Assembly (NCBI GenBank): GCA_910574205.1
Contig: CAJSYJ010000001.1
Coordinates: 124,001 to 188,000 of the forward strand
Length of the DNA: 64,000 bases
Direction of reading: 5' to 3'
Source: Bacteroidales bacterium
Lineage (GTDB): Bacteria; Bacteroidota; Bacteroidia; Bacteroidales; Rikenellaceae
A model generated the notes under the pieces. The model was not told the origin of the DNA. It saw only the letters and a list, made by a program, of their open reading frames with translations, and ran no database searches. This document shows, in pieces, positions 25,481-32,767 of the stretch; position 1 is the first letter of the stretch; each line of letters starts with the position of its first letter. The translations under genes were made by a program, and so were the position numbers.

Positions 25481-25502
25481 ACACCGAAAATATTTCTTTC
25501 AT

Positions 25503-25575
25503 GCGGCAGTAGCTCAGTCGGTAGAGCATCGGCTTCCCAAGCCGAGGGTCACGGGTTCGAGTCCCGCTTGCCGCT
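25503..25575 (+). tRNA. tRNA-Gly(CCC)
   Basis: A 73-nt cloverleaf: acceptor GCGGCAG (25503-25509) with TTGCCGC (25568-25574), D-arm AGCTCAGTCGGTAGAGC, anticodon stem TCGGC/GCCGA with loop TTCCCAA and anticodon CCC (25536-25538), T-loop GGTTCGAGTCC. CCA is not encoded, unlike the tRNA-Ser at 4956. Confidence 0.97.
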
Positions 25576-25580
25576 CTTGA

Positions 25581-25623
25581 AAATCAACGAATTACAGACG
25601 TCAGTCAATTCGTTGATTTTTTA
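25581..25623 (+). terminator. Terminator after tRNA-Gly
   Basis: AAATCAACGAATT (25581-25593) pairs with AATTCGTTGATTT (25607-25619), followed by more T bases. Confidence 0.88.
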
Positions 25624-25811
25624 TTTATACGCAACATACGATTATACAATCGTAATTTTCCCGTATCAGGTCGGGCATCAGCCCTCACGTATCTTCGATG
25701 TAGACGTTGCTATCGTATGTGTCGGGAGCTCCGCATCGCCGATTACACGACAGCTGCACATCGTACTTCATATCAGGTCGGGCAGGAGATCATAATCCGG
25801 CCGCATATCAC
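25624..25811. other. Non-coding stretch with a 14-bp direct repeat
   Basis: No gene is seen between the tRNA-Gly and lepA terminators. TATCAGGTCGGGCA occurs twice in the same orientation, at 25664-25677 and 25771-25784. Meaning unknown. Confidence 0.5.
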
Positions 25812-25848
25812 GCAAAATAATCGCCGCAACCCGAAAGGCTGCGGCGAT
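25812..25848 (-). terminator. Terminator of lepA
   Basis: On the minus strand TCGCCGCA (25847-25840) pairs with TGCGGCGA (25828-25821), followed by TTATTTTG. Confidence 0.8.
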
Positions 25849-25873
25849 AACTTTATCCGTATAAGACCGTGCG

Positions 25874-27664
25874 TCAGTCCATCTTCAACACGGCGAGGAA
25901 TGCCGACTGCGGCACCTCGACCGAGCCTATCTGGCGCATGCGCTTCTTGCCTGCCTTCTGCTTTTCGAGCAGTTTGCGCTTACGCGATATGTCGCCGCCG
26001 TAGCACTTGGCCGTAACATCCTTGCGAACAGCCTTGACCGTCTCGCGCGCGATGATCTTGGCGCCGATAGCAGCCTGTATGGCGATGTCGAACTGCTGTC
26101 TGGGTATCAGCTCTTTGAGCTTCTCGCACATGCGGCGGCCGAAGTCGTATGCGTGGTCGGCATATATGAGCGACGAGAGCGCGTCGACGGGCTCGCCGTT
26201 GAGCAGTATATCGAGCTTGGCGAGTTTGCTCAGCTGATAACCCGTGCGGTGGTAGTCGAACGAAGCGTAACCGCGCGATATGCTCTTCAACTTGTCGTAG
26301 AAATCGAACACGATCTCCGAAAGCGGCATCTCGAAATTGATCTCCACGCGATCCTGCGTGATGAAAGTCTGGTTCTTCATCACGCCGCGCTTGTCGATAC
26401 ACAGCTTTATGACGTTGCCCAGATAGTCGGCTTTCGTAATGATCTGCGCCAAAATGTATGGCTCCTCGATCTTCGACACCTTCGTGATCTCGGGCAGTCC
26501 CGACGGATTGTGAACCTCCAATTCGTCGCCCGAGGTTGTCGTAATGCGGTAAGAGACGTTGGGCACGGTGGTAATGACATCCATGTCGAACTCGCGGTAA
26601 AGGCGCTCCTGAATGATCTCCATATGCAGCAGTCCCAGAAAACCGCAGCGGAATCCGAAGCCCAGCGCCAGCGAGCTCTCTGGCTCGAACGTGAGCGAAG
26701 CGTCGTTGAGCTGCAACTTTTCGAGCGAGGCGCGCAGATCCTCGTACTGGTCGGCCTCGACCGGATATACTCCGGCGAATACCATAGGCTTGACATCCTC
26801 GAAACCGGCAATAGCCTCATCGCACGGAGCGGCAACAGAAGTGATCGTATCGCCGACCTTGACGTCGGTCGAGGTCTTGATGCCCGAGCAGATGTATCCT
26901 ACGTCGCCCGAGCGGATCTCGTTGCGCGGCGACATCTTCAATTTAAGCACGCCTATCTCGTCGGCGTCGTACTCGCTGCCCGTGTTGAAGAACTTAACGT
27001 GGTCGCCCTTGTGCAGCGTACCGTTGAATACGCGGAAATAGGCTATGATTCCTCTGAACGGATTGAACACCGAGTCGAAGATAAGCGCCTGCAACGGGCC
27101 TTCGTCATTGCCCTCGGGTGCCGGCACGCGCTCGACGATCGCTTCGAGCACCTCCTCGACGCCCTGTCCGGTCTTGCCCGAGGCGAGCAGAATTTCCTCC
27201 TCCTTGCAACCTATAAGGTCGATGATCTGGTCCTTTACCTCGTCTATCATCGCGGAGTCGCAGTCGATCTTGTTGAGCACGGGGATGATCTCCAAATCCT
27301 GCCCCAAGGCAAGATAGAGATTCGATATGGTCTGAGCCTGTATGCCCTGCGTCGCGTCGACCACCAGCAGCGCACCCTCGCACGAGGCTATCGCGCGCGA
27401 CACCTCGTAGGAGAAGTCGACATGTCCCGGAGTGTCGATCAGATTGAGGACGTATGTCTGCGAGTCGCGCGCGGTATATTCCATTTGTATGGCGTGGCTC
27501 TTTATGGTAATACCCTTCTCGCGCTCCAAATCCATGTCGTCGAGCACCTGATTCTGCATCTCGCGCTGGTTGAGCGTATTCGTCTTTTCCAACAGTCGGT
27601 CGGCCAGCGTACTCTTGCCGTGGTCGATATGGGCGATAATACAGAAATTGCGTATGTTTTTCAT
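25874..27664 (-). CDS. lepA: Elongation factor 4 (LepA)
   Basis: A 596-residue translational GTPase, standard LepA length. The G domain has [16 protein letters not shown], the switch region [18 protein letters not shown] and NKIDC. LepA-specific parts follow, including [14 protein letters not shown] and the C-terminal [21 protein letters not shown] with the tail [16 protein letters not shown] segment. It binds stalled or mistranslocated ribosomes and affects initiation. The start at 27664 ([12 protein letters not shown]) is preferred to one 12 bp upstream because it matches the family's N-terminus. It has its own promoter (27720-27689) and a terminator after the stop. Confidence 0.97.
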   Translation of the reverse strand: MKNIRNFCIIAHIDHGKSTLADRLLEKTNTLNQREMQNQVLDDMDLEREKGITIKSHAIQMEYTARDSQTYVLNLIDTPGHVDFSYEVSRAIASCEGALLVVDATQGIQAQTISNLYLALGQDLEIIPVLNKIDCDSAMIDEVKDQIIDLIGCKEEEILLASGKTGQGVEEVLEAIVERVPAPEGNDEGPLQALIFDSVFNPFRGIIAYFRVFNGTLHKGDHVKFFNTGSEYDADEIGVLKLKMSPRNEIRSGDVGYICSGIKTSTDVKVGDTITSVAAPCDEAIAGFEDVKPMVFAGVYPVEADQYEDLRASLEKLQLNDASLTFEPESSLALGFGFRCGFLGLLHMEIIQERLYREFDMDVITTVPNVSYRITTTSGDELEVHNPSGLPEITKVSKIEEPYILAQIITKADYLGNVIKLCIDKRGVMKNQTFITQDRVEINFEMPLSEIVFDFYDKLKSISRGYASFDYHRTGYQLSKLAKLDILLNGEPVDALSSLIYADHAYDFGRRMCEKLKELIPRQQFDIAIQAAIGAKIIARETVKAVRKDVTAKCYGGDISRKRKLLEKQKAGKKRMRQIGSVEVPQSAFLAVLKMD

Positions 27665-27688
27665 CGTACAGTACAATTTTTCAGATTA

Positions 27689-27720
27689 CAAAAGTAGGCA
27701 AAATAAGTAAATCGAGCAAA
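27689..27720 (-). promoter_or_regulatory. Promoter of lepA
   Basis: On the minus strand TTTG (27720-27717), 20 nt, TACTTTTG (27696-27689). The leader would be about 20 nt. Confidence 0.8.
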
Positions 27721-27801
27721 CGACACGGAGTTTATTTGTCCGGCCGGTGCGGCAACACCGCGCCGCACCATTCGAAAGAGCGCATAGAAGCTCGAAATAT
27801 T

Positions 27802-27832
27802 TTTGCGATTTAATATAAAAACGCTACATTTG
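27802..27832 (+). promoter_or_regulatory. Promoter of the sulfatase operon
   Basis: TTTG (27802-27805), exactly 19 nt, TACATTTG (27825-27832). The ATG follows 61 bp later after an A-rich leader. Confidence 0.8.
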
Positions 27833-27893
27833 CATATCAAAAACAATTCGAAAACTATCCGAAACAAAATAAAAAACACTTAAACGAAACGAA

Positions 27894-29438
27894 ATGAATC
27901 ACAAACTTAGCAAAACTCTGTTTGTCGGAGCCGCCGCCGTGCCGGCACTCGCCGGCATGCCGGCATCGGATGCCGCAGCCGCAAAGCCCGATAAACCGAA
28001 CGTGATCTTCATCCTTCTGGACGATGCCGGTTACGGAGATTTCGGATGCTACGGCCAGACGCGCACCGAGACGCCCAACATCGACGCACTCGCCGCACGT
28101 GGAATCCGCTTTACGGATATGTACTCGGCCGCACCGCTCTCGTCGCCGGCACGCTGCGGCCTGCTTACGGGCATGCACTCGGGACATGCGCAGATACGCG
28201 CCAACGACGAGATGACGCATCGCGGCGATGTATGGAACCACGCCGAGATGCTGCGCGACTCGACGCTCGAAGGTCAGGCCCCGATGCGCGCCGGAACGCC
28301 TACGCTCGGCAGCGAAATGAAACGCGCCGGTTACCGCACGGCCATGATCGGCAAATGGGGCGTGGGAGGCCCGACGAGCGAAAGCACGCCCAACAAAATG
28401 GGCTTCGACGAATATTTCGGCTGCATCTGCCAGCGTCAGGCGCACTGCTACTACCCTCCTTTCCTCTGGGAGAACGACCGCCGCGTATATCTCGACAACC
28501 AGCTCCTGCCGCCGGGCACGCCGCTCGACGATGGAGCCGATCCCATGGATCCGCGAAGCTACGAGAAGTATGCGCAGAACACTTACAGCCCCGATCTGAT
28601 GTATGAACGCGTGCTGCGGTTCGTCGGCGAAAACCGCGACAACCCATTCTTCCTTATGTGGACCACGCCCATACCCCACAGCCCGATGCAGGCTCCGGCC
28701 GACGAGGTGCAATACTATGTGCGCAAGTTCGGCGACGAGTCGCCCATAGAAGGCAGGGGCTACTTCCCGTCGCGCTGGCCGCATGCCACCTACGCGGCGA
28801 TGATATCGCATATCGACCGACAGATCGGCGGTCTTGTCGAGGAGTTGAAGCGTTTGGGATTGTGGGACGACACCATAATATTCATCACGAGCGACAACGG
28901 TCCGGCAGCCAACTCCTGCTCGTCTACCGAGTGGTTCCAGAGCGCGGCGCCATTCCGCAGCGGCAAGGGCTGGGGCAAGGCTTCGCTGCGCGAGGGCGGC
29001 ATCCGCATGCCGTTCATCGTAGCGTGGGGCGACCGCATCGCGCCGCAGGTATGCGACCATATCGGATATTTTCCCGACGTGATGCCGACGTTGTGCGACA
29101 TTGCCGGCATCGACTCGCCCAAGACCGACGGCATATCGCTGCTGCCGACCATACGCGGCAAGCAGAAACGCCAGAAGCAGCACGAATATCTATACTGGGA
29201 GTTCCCCGGCGGCAAGGGCTGGGTGGCCGTTCGTTACGGCAAGTGGAAGGGCCTGCTGCGCAAGGTCAAGAGCGGCAACGATCGCATCGAGCTATTCGAC
29301 ATATCGACCGATCCGAGAGAGGAGCACGACCTTGCGGCCGAGCACCCCGAGATCGTCGAGAAGATGCAGCAGTTCATTCGCGAGTCGCACACCGAACCGG
29401 AGAATCCGCTTTTTATGATGGACATCCCTTTCAAGTAA
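27894..29438 (+). CDS. Arylsulfatase (Ser-type, S1 family)
   Basis: A 514-residue exported sulfatase. The signal peptide covers about 28 residues. The metal-binding block ILLDDAGYGDFG (Asp43, Asp44) is followed by the catalytic motif PLSSPARCGLLTG. In it Ser83 replaces Cys in C/S-x-P-x-R and must be oxidised to formylglycine. Later blocks are GKWGVGG, PIPHSPMQ and ITSDNGP. It removes sulfate esters, likely from host or dietary glycans such as mucin, but the exact sugar is unknown. The maturase gene follows 63 bp downstream on the same transcript, which explains how a Ser-type enzyme is activated without oxygen. Confidence 0.95.
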   Translation: MNHKLSKTLFVGAAAVPALAGMPASDAAAAKPDKPNVIFILLDDAGYGDFGCYGQTRTETPNIDALAARGIRFTDMYSAAPLSSPARCGLLTGMHSGHAQIRANDEMTHRGDVWNHAEMLRDSTLEGQAPMRAGTPTLGSEMKRAGYRTAMIGKWGVGGPTSESTPNKMGFDEYFGCICQRQAHCYYPPFLWENDRRVYLDNQLLPPGTPLDDGADPMDPRSYEKYAQNTYSPDLMYERVLRFVGENRDNPFFLMWTTPIPHSPMQAPADEVQYYVRKFGDESPIEGRGYFPSRWPHATYAAMISHIDRQIGGLVEELKRLGLWDDTIIFITSDNGPAANSCSSTEWFQSAAPFRSGKGWGKASLREGGIRMPFIVAWGDRIAPQVCDHIGYFPDVMPTLCDIAGIDSPKTDGISLLPTIRGKQKRQKQHEYLYWEFPGGKGWVAVRYGKWKGLLRKVKSGNDRIELFDISTDPREEHDLAAEHPEIVEKMQQFIRESHTEPENPLFMMDIPFK

Positions 29439-29501
29439 GGCGTAATTTGATTAACTTTGCGTCGTGCCGTCGGATGACGGTACGACGTTTTTTTTACGGC
29501 A

Positions 29502-30755
29502 ATGGAAGAGAGCATCTCATTCGGACAATACGTCAGACCGATATACGTCATGGCCAAGCCGGCCGGTTCGCGCTGCAATCTCGCGTGCGAATACTGCTAC
29601 TATCTCGAAAAGGGCATGATGTATCCGGCGAAGCCGGCGCAGACGATGAGCGACGAATTGCTCGATCTTTTCATCCGCGACTATATCGCCGCACAGCCCA
29701 CGCCGCAGGTAGTATTCTCGTGGCATGGCGGCGAGACGCTGCTGCGCTCCAAAGATTTCTACCGGCGCGTAGTCGAGTTGCAGCGCAAGTACGGCGCCGG
29801 ACGCAGAATCGAAAATACCATACAGACCAACGGCACGCTGCTCGACGATGAGTGGTGCGCATTCTTCCGCGACAACGGCTGGCTCGTGGGCATATCGATA
29901 GACGGCCCTCGCCGATATCACGACCGTTATCGTCTCGACCGCCGTGGCGGCGGCACCTTCGACGATGTTATGCACGGCATAGGTCTGCTGGCCAAGCACG
30001 ACGTTCAGTGGAACGCACTGGCCGTAGTCAACCGCTTCAACGGCGACGATCCCGAAGGCTTCTACGACTTTTTCCGCTCGACGGGCTGCCGCTTTCTGCA
30101 ATTCACACCCGTCGTCGAACGCATACTGCCCCGCGAAGACGGCCGCATGCTGGCTTCGGCGGCCGACAGCGATGCCCGACTCGCAGACTTTTCGGTAACG
30201 CCCGGGCAGTGGGGACGCTTCCTGTGCAGGGTATTCGACCGCTGGGTAACGGCCGACGTCGGAGAGATATTCGTTCAGATGTTCGACGCGACGCTGGCCA
30301 ACTGGGTCGGTCAGGCGCCCGGACTCTGCACGCTGTCGAAGATATGCGGACATGCCGGAGCATTGGAGTTCAACGGCGACCTCTATGCCTGCGACCATTT
30401 CGTCTTTCCCGAATACAAGCTCGGCAATATCGCCAGCACGCCGATCGGCGAATTGATGCGCAGCACGAGGCAGAGCGCATTCGGCGACGCCAAGCTGCGT
30501 TCGCTGCCCTCGCAATGCCGCGAGTGCCGCTATCTGTTCGCCTGCAACGGCGAGTGCCCACGCAACCGCTTCGCGTACACACGTACCGGCGAGCCTGGAC
30601 TCAACTACCTCTGCAAGGGGTACTACAAGTTCTTCGACCACGCTGCCCCTTACATGGATTTCATGCGCAACGAGCTGTCACACAGGCGTCCTCCGTCGAA
30701 CGTCATGGAATGGGCGCGGCGCAGGCTCGCACGCAGCAACGACAACAAACGATAA
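29502..30755 (+). CDS. Anaerobic sulfatase-maturating enzyme (radical SAM)
   Basis: A 417-residue radical SAM protein. The 4Fe-4S/SAM motif CNLACEYCYY gives Cys25, Cys29 and Cys32, and a SPASM domain near the C-terminus provides further cysteines in LCTLSKICGH, ACDHFVFP, CRECRYLFACNGECP and LCKGYY. It oxidises the active-site Ser or Cys of sulfatases to formylglycine in the cytoplasm. It sits directly after a Ser-type sulfatase. QTNGTLLDDEW and SIDGPRRYHDRYR are further family segments. It probably also serves sulfatases encoded elsewhere. Confidence 0.95.
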   Translation: MEESISFGQYVRPIYVMAKPAGSRCNLACEYCYYLEKGMMYPAKPAQTMSDELLDLFIRDYIAAQPTPQVVFSWHGGETLLRSKDFYRRVVELQRKYGAGRRIENTIQTNGTLLDDEWCAFFRDNGWLVGISIDGPRRYHDRYRLDRRGGGTFDDVMHGIGLLAKHDVQWNALAVVNRFNGDDPEGFYDFFRSTGCRFLQFTPVVERILPREDGRMLASAADSDARLADFSVTPGQWGRFLCRVFDRWVTADVGEIFVQMFDATLANWVGQAPGLCTLSKICGHAGALEFNGDLYACDHFVFPEYKLGNIASTPIGELMRSTRQSAFGDAKLRSLPSQCRECRYLFACNGECPRNRFAYTRTGEPGLNYLCKGYYKFFDHAAPYMDFMRNELSHRRPPSNVMEWARRRLARSNDNKR

Positions 30756-30774
30756 AGACACGCGTTCGTCGAGC

Positions 30775-30810
30775 CTCGGCATAGCCGAACGCAGTTCGTG
30801 AAATGCCGAG
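30775..30810. other. Inverted repeat between the maturase and ubiA genes
   Basis: CTCGGCAT (30775-30782) and ATGCCGAG (30803-30810) form an 8-bp stem; the loop holds a smaller imperfect pair (CGAAC/GTTCG). There is no T-run. It may be a dispersed hairpin element or a weak terminator. Confidence 0.5.
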
Positions 30811-30841
30811 ACGCAGAAATGTCCGAAATAAATTCAACGTT

Positions 30842-31705
30842 ATGACAGCACTTACCGATTACCTGAGACTCGTAAAGTTCTCGCACACGATATTCGCCAT
30901 GCCCTTCGCCCTGATTGCATTCGTTTACGCATGGAAGACATGCGACACCTCGTCGCTCTCGCTGCCCATACTGCTCATGCAGGTCGTAGGCTGCATGGTC
31001 TTCGCCCGCAACGTCGCCATGGGCTTCAACCGCTGGGCAGACCGCCACATAGACGCCCGCAATCCGCGCACGGCTTCGCGCGAGATTCCGGCAGGCGTCA
31101 TATCGCCGCGCGCGGCATTGTGGTTCGTCGGGGCGAATGCGCTGCTGTTCATCGTGCTGGCCGCTACGATCAACCCTCTTACGGGGTGGCTCTCGCCCGT
31201 GGCGCTGGCCGTGGTAATGTTTTACAGCTACTGCAAGCGGTTTACCGCGCTTGCGCATCTGGTGCTGGGTCTGTCGCTCGGCATAGCCCCCGTCGGAGCA
31301 TACCTCGCCGTAGCCGGCAGCTTCGCCGTCGAGCCGTGCATACTGACGCTTCTGGTCATGACATGGTGCGGAGGGTTCGACATAATATATGCGTTGCAGG
31401 ATGCCGAGTTCGACCGCCGGCACTCGCTCCACTCGATACCGGCAAGATTCTCCGCACGCACCTCGCTCGCCATCAGCATCGCACTGCATGCCGCGAGCAT
31501 AGCCGCCCTGCTCCTATTCGCTTCGTATCTGCCGCAGCGCTGGCCTCTCTATGCCGGCTGCGCGGTCTTTACGGCTATAATCGTCATGGAGCACATACTC
31601 GTGACGCCGACCAGGCAGCGCAACATAGGCATCGCGTTCGGCACTCTCAACGGGCTTGCCAGCACGACGCTGGCGATATTCCTTATCGCCGATATGTCGA
31701 TTTAA
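30842..31705 (+). CDS. UbiA-family prenyltransferase, MqnP-like
   Basis: A 287-residue membrane protein with eight or nine helices. The first Asp-rich motif, FNRWADRHIDARNPRTASRE, and the second, LQDAEFDRRHSLHSIP, bind Mg-prenyl diphosphate. Both match UbiA-type enzymes that prenylate aromatic acids, and the variant NPRTASREIPAG is typical of MqnP in the futalosine route to menaquinone. I chose the ATG at 30842 over 30803 because the latter lies within a hairpin and adds a basic lead. The EamA gene follows 23 bp downstream. No other menaquinone gene is in the window, so the pathway assignment is by family resemblance. Confidence 0.85.
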   Translation: MTALTDYLRLVKFSHTIFAMPFALIAFVYAWKTCDTSSLSLPILLMQVVGCMVFARNVAMGFNRWADRHIDARNPRTASREIPAGVISPRAALWFVGANALLFIVLAATINPLTGWLSPVALAVVMFYSYCKRFTALAHLVLGLSLGIAPVGAYLAVAGSFAVEPCILTLLVMTWCGGFDIIYALQDAEFDRRHSLHSIPARFSARTSLAISIALHAASIAALLLFASYLPQRWPLYAGCAVFTAIIVMEHILVTPTRQRNIGIAFGTLNGLASTTLAIFLIADMSI

Positions 31706-31728
31706 TACAGCCGGCAGGCACTCCGGAG

Positions 31729-32625
31729 ATGTGGTTATCGCTGGCATTCGCATCGGCAATGTTGCTCGGCCTCTACGACGCGGCAAAAAAACGCGCGCTC
31801 AGGGATAATGCGGTCATACCCGTACTGCTGCTCAACACGATATTCTGCTCGCTGATATTCCTGCCGCCGCTGCTCAGCGCCGAGCTGTCGCTGGGCTGGT
31901 TCGACAGCACCGTGCTCTCGTCCACGCGAGGCTCGCTGCACGAGCATCTGCTCATAGTGGCCAAATCGGCGCTCGTGCTCTCGTCGTGGATATTCGGCTA
32001 CTATGCCATAAAGCATCTGCCGCTGACGATCGTCGGCCCGATAAACTCCATACGTCCGATACTGGTGCTTATAGGCGCCATGACCATATTCGGCGAACGC
32101 CCCAACCTATGGCAATGGGCGGGCATCGCTCTGGCGCTGCTGTCGCTCTATCTGCTCAGCCGATCGAGCAGACGCGACGGCATAGATTTCCGCCGCAACG
32201 TATGGATCTGGGCATTGGCCGCAGCGACACTTCTGGGCGCGGCGAGCGGGCTCTACGACACGTTCGTCGTCTCGAAGCTCAATCCCGTATTCGTACAGAG
32301 CTGGTTCTGTGTCTATCAGGCGGCAATGATGACCGTAATAGCCGCCGCGATATGGTATCCCGACCGTCATCGCGCACCGCTCAAATGGAACCGGGCGATA
32401 CCGCTGATATCCGTTTTCATCTGCTGCGCCGACTTCTGCTACTATCAGGCGCTGAGCCGTCCAGAGGCTATGATCTCGATAGTCTCGATGATACGACGTT
32501 CATCGGTAATAGTATCGTTCGCCTGCGGCGCCCTGCTCTTCGGCGAGCGCAACCTGCGGGCCAAGTTCCTCGATCTGTTGCTTATACTCGCCGGCATGGT
32601 GCTGCTCTACATCGGCAGCCACTGA
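31729..32625 (+). CDS. EamA/DMT-family transporter
   Basis: A 298-residue protein with ten predicted helices in two EamA repeats. The first repeat ends in PLTIVGPINSIRPILVLIGA and the second in SMIRRSSVIVSFACGALLFGERNL. This layout fits drug/metabolite transporters that export or exchange small molecules. No substrate can be named. It lies 23 bp after ubiA and probably shares its transcript. A 140-bp gap with the pheT promoter follows. Confidence 0.85.
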   Translation: MWLSLAFASAMLLGLYDAAKKRALRDNAVIPVLLLNTIFCSLIFLPPLLSAELSLGWFDSTVLSSTRGSLHEHLLIVAKSALVLSSWIFGYYAIKHLPLTIVGPINSIRPILVLIGAMTIFGERPNLWQWAGIALALLSLYLLSRSSRRDGIDFRRNVWIWALAAATLLGAASGLYDTFVVSKLNPVFVQSWFCVYQAAMMTVIAAAIWYPDRHRAPLKWNRAIPLISVFICCADFCYYQALSRPEAMISIVSMIRRSSVIVSFACGALLFGERNLRAKFLDLLLILAGMVLLYIGSH

Positions 32626-32701
32626 CAATAACACTGACGGCCTCGACCGCATGGCGGCCAAGGCTGCCGATCTTCATGCGGCCGTAGCGGCAGCGAAATA
32701 A

Positions 32702-32732
32702 TTGTCAATTAACGGAAAAATTCGTACCTTTG
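32702..32732 (+). promoter_or_regulatory. Promoter of pheT
   Basis: TTG (32702-32704), 20 nt, TACCTTTG (32725-32732) preceded by TTCG. The ATG is 35 bp further. Confidence 0.7.
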
Positions 32733-32767
32733 TACGATTGACAGAAAACAGATAAAATCATAACTAT

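Noticed and set aside
24732..25502. SRP RNA gene next to ffh
   Set aside because: No GGAA-type apical loop or SRP-like asymmetrical loop was found. The RNA candidate here has a different layout.
26153..27697. Long plus-strand open frame opposite lepA
   Set aside because: LepA on the minus strand has all motifs, promoter and terminator. The opposite frame is a shadow.
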